Positions 7,965 through 16,582 of a stretch of 64,000 nt of DNA are shown piece after piece. The stretch is from Lewinellaceae bacterium. GTDB lineage: Bacteria > Bacteroidota > Bacteroidia > Chitinophagales > Saprospiraceae. A program made the translations under genes and the position numbers. The first letter of the stretch is position 1. The number at the start of each line of letters is the position of its first letter. Location of the stretch: assembly GCA_020636225.1 (NCBI GenBank), contig JACJYI010000003.1, positions 434,001 through 498,000 of the forward strand, written 5' to 3'. The notes beneath the pieces are model-generated. The model was given only the letters and a program-made list of their open reading frames with translations, was not told the DNA's origin and ran no database searches.

Positions 7965-9140
7965 ATGCGCATCCACACCTTCCTGAATTTCGTGGTCCTG
8001 TCCTCCCTCATGCTGCTGATGGCCTGTTCAAAGGACAGTGCACCGGACCAGCAGTTGACAGATGAAGAAGCCTTGGCCCTGGTCCTGGACCTTCCATTGG
8101 ATCCCTTCGTCTACGCCGAGCAAGACCTCCCAAACTATCTCCTTACGCCACCCATCATGGGCCAGGACAACACGCCGGCCAATAATCCGGTCACCGACTG
8201 GGGAGCTACCCTCGGGCGGGTGTTGTTCTATGACAAGGAGCTCTCGATCAACAAGACCGTAGCCTGTGCCACCTGCCACAAGCAGGACAAGGGTTTCAGC
8301 GATGACCTGGTCCTGTCGGAGGGATTTGCCGGAGGCCAGACCGGGCGTCACAGCATGTCCCTGGTGCAGGCGGCCTATTACGCCAATGGGCATTTCTTCT
8401 GGGACGAGCGGGCCACTACCCTGGAGGAACAGGTGCTGATGCCCATTCAGGACGGAGTGGAAATGGGCATGACCCTGGATTCGCTGATCACCCGGCTGTC
8501 AGCCACCCGTCACTATCCCATTCTGTTCCAACGGGCCTTCGGTGATGAGACCATTGACGAGACACGGATCTCCAGGTCGCTGGCACAATTCGTGCGTTCC
8601 ATCGTCTCCTTTCAAAGCAAGTATGATGAAGGCCGCGCCAGTTTCCCGGCCAATTTCAACGGACAGGGCAATACGCCCTTCCCCAACTTTACGGCTGAGG
8701 AGAACCTGGGCAAGGAGATCTTTTTCACCCCGCCCCCGGCCGGAGCCGGTTGTGCGGCCTGTCATGGAACGGATAATTTCGTTGCGCCTGGTCCGCGGAA
8801 CAACGGACTGGATTCCGATCCGACCGATCTCGGTGTTGGAGGTTTCAATGGCATTGCTCAGTTGAATGCCAAGTTCAAGGTGCCCAGTCTGCGCAATGTC
8901 GCCCTGACGGCACCCTACATGCACGATGGCCGGTTTGCCACCCTGGAGGAAGTGATCGGGCATTATTCGGAGGGGATCCAAAGCCATCCGACCCTGGATC
9001 CACCGCTGGTCCGGCCCAACGGGTTGCCGGTGGTCTTCAACTTCAGCCAGGAGCAACGTCAGGCGCTGATCGCGTTCCTCAATACGCTCACGGATGAAAC
9101 GGTGGCCACGGAGGAGAAATGGGCAGACCCCTTCAGGTGA
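7965..9140 (+). CDS. Di-heme cytochrome c peroxidase family lipoprotein
   Basis: 391 aa, lipoprotein signal peptide with lipobox Cys21 (LLLMAC). Two c-type heme sites: CATCH (Cys101-His105) and CAACH (Cys263-His267). The family's C-terminal signature VPSLRNVALTAPYMHDGRF is present. The family covers bacterial cytochrome c peroxidases and MauG/MbnH-type enzymes that reduce peroxide or oxidise protein side chains in the periplasm. It is anchored by lipid rather than soluble. It has relatives at 14413 and 15436, but those lie in the copper operon and this one stands alone. Its stop codon touches the first copy of the long repeat array. Confidence 0.93.
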   Translation: MRIHTFLNFVVLSSLMLLMACSKDSAPDQQLTDEEALALVLDLPLDPFVYAEQDLPNYLLTPPIMGQDNTPANNPVTDWGATLGRVLFYDKELSINKTVACATCHKQDKGFSDDLVLSEGFAGGQTGRHSMSLVQAAYYANGHFFWDERATTLEEQVLMPIQDGVEMGMTLDSLITRLSATRHYPILFQRAFGDETIDETRISRSLAQFVRSIVSFQSKYDEGRASFPANFNGQGNTPFPNFTAEENLGKEIFFTPPPAGAGCAACHGTDNFVAPGPRNNGLDSDPTDLGVGGFNGIAQLNAKFKVPSLRNVALTAPYMHDGRFATLEEVIGHYSEGIQSHPTLDPPLVRPNGLPVVFNFSQEQRQALIAFLNTLTDETVATEEKWADPFR

Positions 9141-9858
9141 AAATTCCAAATTCCAAATTCCAAATCACAAACAAATTCGAAATCACAATAACCAAAACGA
9201 TTCTCCGTTTCGGTCACTTTCATCGACATGATTACAAATATTTATTCGTAATCTTGTCTGATTGCTTAGGGGGCTGTTACACTCCTCCGGGAAAATTCCA
9301 AATTCCAAATTCCAAATCACAAACAAATTCGAAATCACAATAACCAAAGCCCTTCTCCGTTTCGGTCATTTGAATTTGGAGTTTCGGATTTATTTGGAAT
9401 TTGGAGCTTGATATTTGGTGCTTCTTCGGGAAAATTCCTAATCACAAAATATAAATCACAAACAAATTCAAAACCACAATGACCAAAGCCCTTCTCCGTT
9501 TCGGTCATTTGAATTTGGAGTTTCGGATTTATTTGGAATTTGGAGCTTGATATTTGGTGCTTCTTCGGGAAAATTCCTAATCACAAAACATAAATCACAA
9601 ACAAATTCAAAACCACAATGACAAAAGCCCTTCTCCGTTTCGGTCATTTGAATTTGGAGTTTCGGATTTATTTGGAATTTGGAGCTTGATATTTGGTGCT
9701 TCTTCGGGAAAATCACATATCCCAAATCACAAATCCCAAATCACAAATCACAAACAAATTCAAAATCTCAATGACCCAAACAGCCAGGCGTTTCGGTCAT
9801 TGATATTTCGACATTGGTATTTATTTGGAATTTGGAGCTTGTGATTTGGTGCTTCTCT
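9140..9858. repeat. Five-copy 139-152 bp tandem repeat array with internal inverted repeats
   Basis: Copies begin at 9140, 9292, 9431, 9570 and 9709, so the spacing is 152, 139, 139 and 139 bp; the last copy runs to about 9858. Each copy starts with AAAATTCC or AAAATCAC, contains short AAATTCC/AAATCAC motifs and CAAACAAATTC, has a core CTTCTCCGTTTCGGTCAT in most copies, and ends with TTTGGAATTTGGAGCTTG and, in the middle copies, TTTGGTGCTTCTTCGGG. CCAAATTCCAAAT near the start of a copy pairs exactly with ATTTGGAATTTGG near its end, so a copy can fold into a long hairpin. The array is much AT-richer than its flanks. It fills the gap between the peroxidase and uvrA and enters the uvrA 3' end. 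No open frame in it looks like a real gene. Confidence 0.92.
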
Positions 9859-12721
9859 CCTGTTTCAACTTTTCTTTCAGGTACTGCCCTGTATAGGACC
9901 CCGGGATCTTTAGCAGGTCTTCCGGTCGTCCCTGGAAGAGGAGGTGCCCGCCTTCGTCGCCACCTTCCGGACCGAGGTCGATGATCCAGTCGGCACTTTT
10001 GATGACTTCCATGTTGTGTTCGACGACCAGCACGGTGTGACCGTGTTCGACCAGGGCCTGGAGGGCATCCAGGAGCTTGCCGATGTCGTGAAAGTGCAGT
10101 CCGGTGGTCGGTTCGTCAAAGATGAAGAAGATGTGTTCGCTTTTGGACTCCCGGCCCAGGAAGGAGGCCAGTTTGACCCGTTGGGCCTCTCCTCCGGAAA
10201 GGGTGGAGCTGCTTTGGCCCAGCTGGACATACCCCAGGCCCACATCGTCAAGGGGCTTCAATCGCTGAATGATGTCCTTGTGACCGTCAAAGAAGTGAAG
10301 TGCTTCTTCAATGGTCATCGACAGGATATCATAAATGGATTTCTCCTGGTAGCGCACCTCCAGGATTTCCTGCTTGAACCGACGACCCTTGCAATCATCG
10401 CATTCCAGCCGGACATCGGCCAGGAATTGCATTTCCACGACCTGCTCGCCTTCTCCCTTGCAGGTCTCGCAACGCCCCCCCTCCACATTGAAGGAGAAAT
10501 GCTTGGGCTTGTAGCCACGGATGACGGAGAGGGACTGATCGGCCATCAGCTCGCGAATGGCATCGTAGGCCTTTACATAGGTCACCGGGTTGGATCGGCT
10601 GGACCGTCCGATCGGGGCCTGGTTGATCATCTCCACGCCGGTCAGTCGTTTCAGGTCGCCGGTCAGGTTGGAGATCTCCGGTGTCCTGCCATCCTGCAGG
10701 ACCTCGACGGCCTGCTGGAGGGCGGGATAGAGGATCTGCTTGACCAGTGTCGACTTGCCTGAACCCGATACGCCCGTCACGACGGTCAGGGTATCCAGGG
10801 GGAATTCCACGGTGATGTTCTTCAGGTTGTGCATCCGGGATCTATCCAGGATGATCCTGCCCAGGACCTTGCGGCGACTGGCCGGTGTCGGGATGGACCG
10901 TGTGCCGTTGAGGTAGGCCGTAGTCAGGCTGTCGGGCGCCCGTTTGCCAATCTCGTCAAAAGGGCCGGCAAAGACCACCTCTCCTCCGTGGATACCCGCC
11001 ATGGGCCCCATGTCCACCAGGTAGTCGGCTGCGCGGATGAGCTCCTCTTCATGTTCGACGACCACCACGGTATTCCCCAGGTCGCGCAGCTGTCCCAGGA
11101 CGCGGATCAGGCGGGTGGTATCGCGGGGGTGAAGCCCTACGCTGGGTTCGTCGAGGATATAGAGGGAACTGGTCAGGTTGCTGCCCAGGATGCGGGTGAG
11201 ATTGATGCGTTGGGTCTCTCCGCCAGAGAGGGTAGAGGCCACCCGGTTGAGGGTGAGGTAGCCCAGGCCCACATCCAGCATGAACTGCAACCGCATGTTG
11301 ATCTCCAGCAGCAGGCGTTTCGCCACTTTCTGGTCATACTCGGGGAGCTGGAGCGAGGCCATGAACGCGGTCAGCTCCGATAGGGGCAGATCAATGAGGT
11401 CCATGATATGTCGGCCCTGGATCCGGACATAGGTCGATTCGGTACGCAGGCGGCCGCCGTCGCAGTCCGGGCAGGTCGTCCGTCCGCGATAACGGGCCAG
11501 CATCACCCGGTTCTGGATCTTGTAGGTCTTTTCTTCCAGGGCCTTGAAGTAGGCATGCACCCCCGGGGCTCCGTTGATCCCTTGCCAGAGTAGTCGTTTT
11601 TCCTCCCTGGTCAACTGGAAATAGGGGCGATGAATGGGAAAGTCGACGGAGGATGCCTGTCGAAGCCAGGTGTTCTTCCATTCGCCCCCGGCTTCGCCTC
11701 GCCAGGCGGCCACTGCTCCTTCGTAGACCGACAGGCTGGAGTCGGGAATGACCTTGTTCTCATCAATGCCCATCACCTTGCCATAGCCTTCGCAACGCGG
11801 GCAGGCACCATAGGAGTTGTTGTAATTGAACAACTGCGGATTGGGCTCCAGAAACGCCATGCCATCTGCCTCGAAGCGATTGCTGAACTGTTTTTCGGGG
11901 CCGTCATATACCTGCAAATGGCAGAGCCCTTCGCTTTCCTGGAAGGCAGTGAGGGCCGAATCGGCGATGCGTTTCCAGTTTTCGTCATCTTCTTGGGCGA
12001 TCACGAACCGGTCGATCAGGATGAGGAGTTCGGCCGCGGCAGGCCAGGTGCCCAGTTTTTTCTTGGCATCGGCCGGATGGTCGGCCAGCCAGTCCTGGAT
12101 GTCGATCAATTCACCCTGCAACCGCAATCGGGTGTAGCCTTTCTGGAGGAGGAGCTCCAGTTCCTGGCCGACGGTGCGATCCGCATACTTCAGGGGGAGG
12201 GGAATGAGGATGGCCGCCTTGGTCCCCTCCTTCAAGTCCCGGAGGTAATCGATCACATCACTGACCTCCTGCTTGTGGACCTCTTCTCCAGAGATCGGCG
12301 AGTAGGTGCGTCCGATACGGGCATAGAGCATGCGAAGGAAGTCGTAGATCTCGGTGAGGGATCCGACGGTAGACCGGTTATTGCCACCGGACACTTTTTG
12401 CTCCAGGGCAATGGCGGGACAGATGCCATGGATCATGTCCACGTCCGGTTTCTTCATGCGCATGAGGAATTGCCGGGCATAGGCAGACAGGCTCTCCACA
12501 TAGCGACGCTGGCCTTCGGCGTAGAGGGTATCCATGGTGATGGATGACTTCCCCGAGCCGGACACCCCGGTGATCACCACCAGTTGGTTGCGGGGCAGGT
12601 CCAGGTCGACGTTCTTCAGGTTGTTGGACCGGGCACCCCGGATCCGGATCCAGTTGGGATCATTGTCGGTGATCAACGGGCGAAAGGGTTCGGGTTTTTT
12701 CTGTTTTGCGGGAGCGGCCAT
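9821..12721 (-). CDS. uvrA: Excinuclease ABC subunit A
   Basis: 966 aa, the damage-recognition ATPase of nucleotide excision repair, acting in the cytoplasm with UvrB and UvrC. The first Walker A is GVSGSGKSS (residues 52-60), followed by DTLYAEGQRRYVESLSAYAR and RSTVGSLTEIYDF. Zinc modules: CPRCEGYGKV, CPDCDGGRL and the CETCKGEG...CDDCKGRRF module in the second half. Both ABC signatures (TLSGGETQRI, TLSGGEAQRV) and Walker B motifs (YILDEPSVGLH, FIFDEPTTGLH) are present. Length is normal for the family. The last residues (STKSQAPNSK) are encoded by the neighbouring repeat, so the natural C-terminus seems to have been replaced by repeat sequence. Confidence 0.96.
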   Translation of the reverse strand: MAAPAKQKKPEPFRPLITDNDPNWIRIRGARSNNLKNVDLDLPRNQLVVITGVSGSGKSSITMDTLYAEGQRRYVESLSAYARQFLMRMKKPDVDMIHGICPAIALEQKVSGGNNRSTVGSLTEIYDFLRMLYARIGRTYSPISGEEVHKQEVSDVIDYLRDLKEGTKAAILIPLPLKYADRTVGQELELLLQKGYTRLRLQGELIDIQDWLADHPADAKKKLGTWPAAAELLILIDRFVIAQEDDENWKRIADSALTAFQESEGLCHLQVYDGPEKQFSNRFEADGMAFLEPNPQLFNYNNSYGACPRCEGYGKVMGIDENKVIPDSSLSVYEGAVAAWRGEAGGEWKNTWLRQASSVDFPIHRPYFQLTREEKRLLWQGINGAPGVHAYFKALEEKTYKIQNRVMLARYRGRTTCPDCDGGRLRTESTYVRIQGRHIMDLIDLPLSELTAFMASLQLPEYDQKVAKRLLLEINMRLQFMLDVGLGYLTLNRVASTLSGGETQRINLTRILGSNLTSSLYILDEPSVGLHPRDTTRLIRVLGQLRDLGNTVVVVEHEEELIRAADYLVDMGPMAGIHGGEVVFAGPFDEIGKRAPDSLTTAYLNGTRSIPTPASRRKVLGRIILDRSRMHNLKNITVEFPLDTLTVVTGVSGSGKSTLVKQILYPALQQAVEVLQDGRTPEISNLTGDLKRLTGVEMINQAPIGRSSRSNPVTYVKAYDAIRELMADQSLSVIRGYKPKHFSFNVEGGRCETCKGEGEQVVEMQFLADVRLECDDCKGRRFKQEILEVRYQEKSIYDILSMTIEEALHFFDGHKDIIQRLKPLDDVGLGYVQLGQSSSTLSGGEAQRVKLASFLGRESKSEHIFFIFDEPTTGLHFHDIGKLLDALQALVEHGHTVLVVEHNMEVIKSADWIIDLGPEGGDEGGHLLFQGRPEDLLKIPGSYTGQYLKEKLKQERSTKSQAPNSK

Positions 12722-12728
12722 AAGGGGG

Positions 12729-12736
12729 CAAAGATA
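12729..12736 (-). promoter_or_regulatory. -7 promoter element of uvrA
   Basis: On the minus strand the sequence reads TATCTTTG, an exact match to the Bacteroidota -7 consensus TAnnTTTG. It ends 8 bp before the uvrA ATG, so the mRNA would be almost leaderless. No good -33 TTG is seen at the usual distance. Confidence 0.5.
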
Positions 12737-12887
12737 CGGAGGAGTAACAAGCCGTCAGGCCCCTTGTTGAAAGGAAATGACAAAGATGTGGATTTGCTTT
12801 TCAGTTTATGTTCACAGCGAATACCCTGTCATTCGCATGTCTCCCTGATTTTTAGTATTTTTGAATCACTGCGGTCTACACGTAACC

Positions 12888-13334
12888 ATGCTCAAACCAT
12901 TCACTTCCATATTCCTGGCTTTCCTGATACTGGTCACCAGTACGGGTGTCTCCGGGCAGGTGCATGATTGTAGTGTCAAAGGACGACTTATCGGTTTATA
13001 TGGTTCTGCAGTCTCCTGCTGTAGTATTTTAAAGGTCAAGCCCAAGCGGGCGCTCGGATCTTGCTGCAAATTGAAAAAGACTCGGATCACCACCGTTCGG
13101 CGGGTGCCTTGTTGCCAGGATCAGGTGTGCTACCAGCATCTGGATATCCAACAGATCGATAAGCAGGATGATTCTGGTGCGTTGATTGCTCAACATACAT
13201 TTGCCCCTTATTTGACTGTCCAAGCGCACTTGCAGATTCAGAGTGATCAAAAATTGCATGCAATAGCCCTCAGGGCGCATCCACCTCCACTCCTGCGGGA
13301 TCCCCAGGTCCAATTTTGTCAATATCGCTGTTAG
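12888..13334 (+). CDS. HYC_CC_PP family exported protein (copy 1)
   Basis: 148 aa, signal peptide with hydrophobic core FLAFLILVTSTGVSG. It has the spaced motifs that give this Bacteroidota family its name: His-x-Cys near the mature N-terminus (VHDC), several Cys pairs (SCCS, SCCK, PCCQ) and a His-Pro-Pro motif near the C-terminus (AHPPPLL). The function is unknown; the many Cys and His suggest periplasmic metal binding. The ATG at 12888 is chosen over an upstream one at 12861 because it starts a proper signal peptide and because an exact -7 element (TATTTTTG, 12856-12863) lies just ahead. It is the first gene before the MbnP/MbnH genes, as its paralog at 32891-33343 is before cusA. Confidence 0.75.
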   Translation: MLKPFTSIFLAFLILVTSTGVSGQVHDCSVKGRLIGLYGSAVSCCSILKVKPKRALGSCCKLKKTRITTVRRVPCCQDQVCYQHLDIQQIDKQDDSGALIAQHTFAPYLTVQAHLQIQSDQKLHAIALRAHPPPLLRDPQVQFCQYRC

Positions 13335-13417
13335 CACAAGGTTATCAAGATTCATGTCAGATGCCTGTTTAGAGGTATTGGCTCATTTCTATTTGATTAC
13401 GTGTTAATGAATATGAT

Positions 13418-14413
13418 ATGCGACACTTTACATTTCTTATCCTTTTCTTTTTCGGTGCACAACTCATCAGTGCCCAAACCAATGAAGTTCAGTTTACCTT
13501 CAACCACCATGTGAATGGCGAAGAATTGAAGCTCAATGAAACTCTGTTTACCATCTGGAATGGGAAAACCATGCGGATCGATCGGGCAGAATTCTATCTG
13601 GCGGAGATATCATTGATCGGTGTTGGCGGTGGAAAGACAACGCTCAGCGACCAATATATCCTGGCAGATGCCGGTGATCCGGAAATGGTCTGGAATATCG
13701 GAAATGTCAATCTTGATGAAATCGAAGGAGTCGAAGTACATATCGGTGTGGATCAGGCTAAAAATCACCTGGACCCTTCCACCTATCAATTAGGCCATCC
13801 TCTGGGCTTTCAGGATCCATCCATGCACTGGGGCTGGTCTGCCGGATACCGGTTTATGGCGATCGAGGGATATGTTGACCAGAATAATGATGGTATTCCC
13901 GAGTCCCTTTTTCAATATCACAACCTGGGGGATAATCTCTATTACACGACCTCCATTGACGGGGAAGCGACCGCTGACAATGGCGTACTTACCGTGAATA
14001 TCGATGTGGATTATGCCAAACTGTTTGAAGGGATGACCCTGATCGGCAACCTGATTCATCATGGTAGCAATTCACAGAATCAGAAGATGCTCACCAATGC
14101 TTCTACCGAGGACTTTCTGACCATCTCTGCCATATCCGCACAAGATGATGTGGTCCAAAACTCACTGTCTTTGACAGCTACTCCGAATCCAGCTCAGGGA
14201 CAAATCCTCCTGGCTCAGGATCTGGATCCGGCTATCGGTTCAGTAGATCTGAAGGTGATGAATGTGATGGGGCAGATGGTGGCCTACCGTCAGAATGTAC
14301 CGGCACAGGGTGAGTTACAGCTCGACCTGGACGGTTGGCAAACGGGCACCTACTTCTATGGCCTCTACCATAATGGTCGTCTGATCGCCAGGAGCTCCTT
14401 TATGGTTCAGTAA
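13418..14413 (+). CDS. MbnP-like copper-binding protein with T9SS sorting domain
   Basis: 331 aa. Signal peptide (residues 1-19), an MbnP-like domain to about residue 240, and a C-terminal T9SS domain from about 250 (SLTATPNPAQG, then VMNVMGQMVAY and GTYFYGLY). In the core, MHWGWSAGYRF (Met136-Phe146) resembles the conserved Trp-containing segment of MbnP. In methanotrophs MbnP binds copper through a tryptophan oxidised by its di-heme partner MbnH. Two di-heme enzymes follow at once, the first overlapping this gene's stop. The T9SS tail implies export through the outer membrane and attachment or release at the surface, unlike classical periplasmic MbnP. The family call is by motif and context. 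Confidence 0.82.
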   Translation: MRHFTFLILFFFGAQLISAQTNEVQFTFNHHVNGEELKLNETLFTIWNGKTMRIDRAEFYLAEISLIGVGGGKTTLSDQYILADAGDPEMVWNIGNVNLDEIEGVEVHIGVDQAKNHLDPSTYQLGHPLGFQDPSMHWGWSAGYRFMAIEGYVDQNNDGIPESLFQYHNLGDNLYYTTSIDGEATADNGVLTVNIDVDYAKLFEGMTLIGNLIHHGSNSQNQKMLTNASTEDFLTISAISAQDDVVQNSLSLTATPNPAQGQILLAQDLDPAIGSVDLKVMNVMGQMVAYRQNVPAQGELQLDLDGWQTGTYFYGLYHNGRLIARSSFMVQ

Positions 14414-15429
14414 TGACGACTGTTCAGAACTGGGTCTTTTTCATTGCATTGAGCTTGATCATTTGGTCTTGCTCCAAGCAAGAAATGCCTGAACTGGACG
14501 GTTACCAGGCCCCTCCTGGATTTCCGGAGATGGCCATTCCTGCTGACAATGCCTTTCTAGCCGAACGTGTGGAGCTGGGAAAGGCATTGTTTTTTGATCC
14601 TATACTGTCAGTGGATAGTACTCGCTCCTGTGCATCCTGCCATATCCCGGCCTTTGCCTTTTCAGACACAACGGCATTCAGTTTGGGTGTTGAGGATCGT
14701 GTGGGGACGCGAAATTCACCTTCTCTGGCGAATGTCGGCTATCAGCTGGCATTACTGCGGGAAGGTGGGGTTCCCACCCTGGAGATGCAGGTACTGGTTC
14801 CCATTCAGGAACAGCATGAATTTGACACCAATATTCTGGATGTAGCCCAAAAGGTCAATCAGGTTCCTGCATACAAGGCACTCTCCAGGATGGCATATGA
14901 TCGGGAAGTGGATCCCTTTGTGATCACCCGGGCGTTGGCTGCTTTTCAGCGAACCCTGATCAGTGGCAATTCCAGATTTGATCAATGGTCCTTTCAAGGT
15001 AATTGGAATGCACTGTCTCCGAGTGCCATCCGTGGATTGGACCTCTTCCAGAGCGATCGATTGGGCTGTGCGTCCTGCCATAACGGGTTTCTTTTTACAG
15101 ATCAGTCATTTGCCAATAACGGACTGTATGAGGACTACGCTGACCCCGGGCGGTACCGACTGACGGGAATCGAATCAGACCGTGCCGTTTTCAAAGTGCC
15201 CAGTTTGCGCAACGTGGCGGTGACGGCTCCCTATATGCATGATGGCAGTTTGAAAACACTGCGTGAAGTGGTCCAGCATTACCAAAGCGGTATTCAGGAT
15301 CACCCGAATAAAAGTCCGCTCTTGCGGACATTCGAATTAACGGATGGAGAAACCAATGATCTGATCAACTTTTTAAAAAGTCTGACCGATGAGGAGTTTC
15401 TTCAGAATCCGATGTATCATCAAGAATAA
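14413..15429 (+). CDS. MbnH/MauG-like di-heme enzyme lipoprotein 1
   Basis: 338 aa with lipoprotein signal and lipobox Cys20 (LIIWSC). Heme c sites CASCH at Cys73-His77 and CASCH at Cys219-His223. The C-terminal VPSLRNVAVTAPYMHDGSL is typical of the cytochrome c peroxidase / MauG superfamily. The start overlaps the stop of the MbnP-like gene by one base (TAATG), so the two are coupled. By analogy with methanotroph MbnPH, it probably oxidises a Trp of its partner to create a copper site. Whether the second heme has Tyr or Met as axial ligand, which would separate MauG-type from peroxidase-type, was not determined. Confidence 0.88.
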   Translation: MTTVQNWVFFIALSLIIWSCSKQEMPELDGYQAPPGFPEMAIPADNAFLAERVELGKALFFDPILSVDSTRSCASCHIPAFAFSDTTAFSLGVEDRVGTRNSPSLANVGYQLALLREGGVPTLEMQVLVPIQEQHEFDTNILDVAQKVNQVPAYKALSRMAYDREVDPFVITRALAAFQRTLISGNSRFDQWSFQGNWNALSPSAIRGLDLFQSDRLGCASCHNGFLFTDQSFANNGLYEDYADPGRYRLTGIESDRAVFKVPSLRNVAVTAPYMHDGSLKTLREVVQHYQSGIQDHPNKSPLLRTFELTDGETNDLINFLKSLTDEEFLQNPMYHQE

Positions 15430-15435
15430 TTTAAC

Positions 15436-16512
15436 ATGAAAAATATCTATTTGATCCTGATTGCCCCGATGTTGGCAATAATCAGTTGTAAGCCAGACCC
15501 GGTTGAACCGGCCGTTTATGATCCTACGCCCTACACTCTGGATATTGGTGATTTTCCCGATCCTGTGTTGCCCATGGATAATCCGCTCACTGTTTCCGGT
15601 GTGGAATTAGGACGGATGCTTTTTTATGAGAAGGACCTGTCACGAGATCGTTCTCAGTCCTGCGCGGACTGTCATATTCAGGGAGATGCTTTCTCTGATA
15701 TCCGAAGATTCAGTGTTGGTGTTGAGGGGCTGGATGGAAAGCGACAGGCGATGCCGGTGATGAATGTGGCCTGGCATTACAATGGGATGTTCTGGGATGG
15801 CCGGGCACCCCGTGTCCGGGATCAGGCCTTGAAGCCCATCCAGGATCCGTTGGAAATGAATGAAACATTACCCGGAGCTATCGCCAAACTGGAAGCCAAT
15901 CAGCGTTATCGTGATCAGTTTATTCGGGCATTTGGCGACGACGAAATCACATCTGAGCGTATGGGTCTGGCTATGGAGCAGTTCATGTTTACCATGGTGT
16001 CGAAAGATTCAAAATATGACAAATGGCTGAAGGGCGAAGTAACCCTGACACCGGAAGAAGAGAATGGTCGAAAGCTCTTTTTTGCAGAGTTTGATCCGAA
16101 TGGCGTGGGAAGAGGGGCAGAGTGTTTTCACTGTCATGCCGGTCATAATTTCACGAATGATGAATTCATGAACAACGGTCTGGATACGGATGCGGAATTT
16201 ACCGATACCGGACGCGAGATGGTCACTATGAGTGCCTTTGACCGGGCCAAGTTTAAAGTGCCCAGTCTGCGAAATATTGCCAAGACTCCTCCGTATATGC
16301 ACGATGGCCGATTTGCCACTCTGGAAGAAGTGTTGGATCATTATAATACCGGCGCTAAAAATTCATCGACGGTTGAATTTTTAATGCAGTACAATATCCA
16401 ACCCGGAGGATTAGGTCTGACGGCACAAGAAAAGTCAGACATTATTGCATTCATGCACACATTGACGGACGATACTTTTTTGACCAATCCGGCCTATAGT
16501 GACCCGAATTAG
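15436..16512 (+). CDS. MbnH/MauG-like di-heme enzyme lipoprotein 2
   Basis: 358 aa, lipobox Cys18 (LAIISC). Heme c sites CADCH (Cys76-His80) and CFHCH (Cys230-His234). It keeps VPSLRNIAKTPPYMHDGRF and the family's WDGRAPRVRDQALKPI segment. It begins 7 bp after the preceding di-heme gene, so it is in the same operon. Two such enzymes after one MbnP-like protein is unusual: one may be the maturation enzyme and the other a peroxidase or its electron partner. The operon ends at the hairpin at 16537-16566. Confidence 0.9.
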   Translation: MKNIYLILIAPMLAIISCKPDPVEPAVYDPTPYTLDIGDFPDPVLPMDNPLTVSGVELGRMLFYEKDLSRDRSQSCADCHIQGDAFSDIRRFSVGVEGLDGKRQAMPVMNVAWHYNGMFWDGRAPRVRDQALKPIQDPLEMNETLPGAIAKLEANQRYRDQFIRAFGDDEITSERMGLAMEQFMFTMVSKDSKYDKWLKGEVTLTPEEENGRKLFFAEFDPNGVGRGAECFHCHAGHNFTNDEFMNNGLDTDAEFTDTGREMVTMSAFDRAKFKVPSLRNIAKTPPYMHDGRFATLEEVLDHYNTGAKNSSTVEFLMQYNIQPGGLGLTAQEKSDIIAFMHTLTDDTFLTNPAYSDPN

Positions 16513-16536
16513 GATCGTTGACAAATAAAAGAGAAG

Positions 16537-16566
16537 GGGGCTCTCCGATCAGAATCGGAGTGCCCC
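16537..16566. terminator. Bidirectional terminator between di-heme operon and multicopper oxidase
   Basis: Stem GGGG-CTCTCCGAT (16537-16549) pairs with ATCGGAG-TGCCCC (16554-16566) with one mismatch and a 4-base loop. A-rich sequence lies on the left and a T-rich run (TATTTCTTTT) on the right, so it can stop transcripts from both converging genes. Confidence 0.85.
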
Positions 16567-16582
16567 TATTTCTTTTCATTCA

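Noticed and set aside
9140..9858. CRISPR-like array
   Set aside because: Units are 139-152 bp with no short constant repeat plus unique spacers, and no cas gene is in the window.
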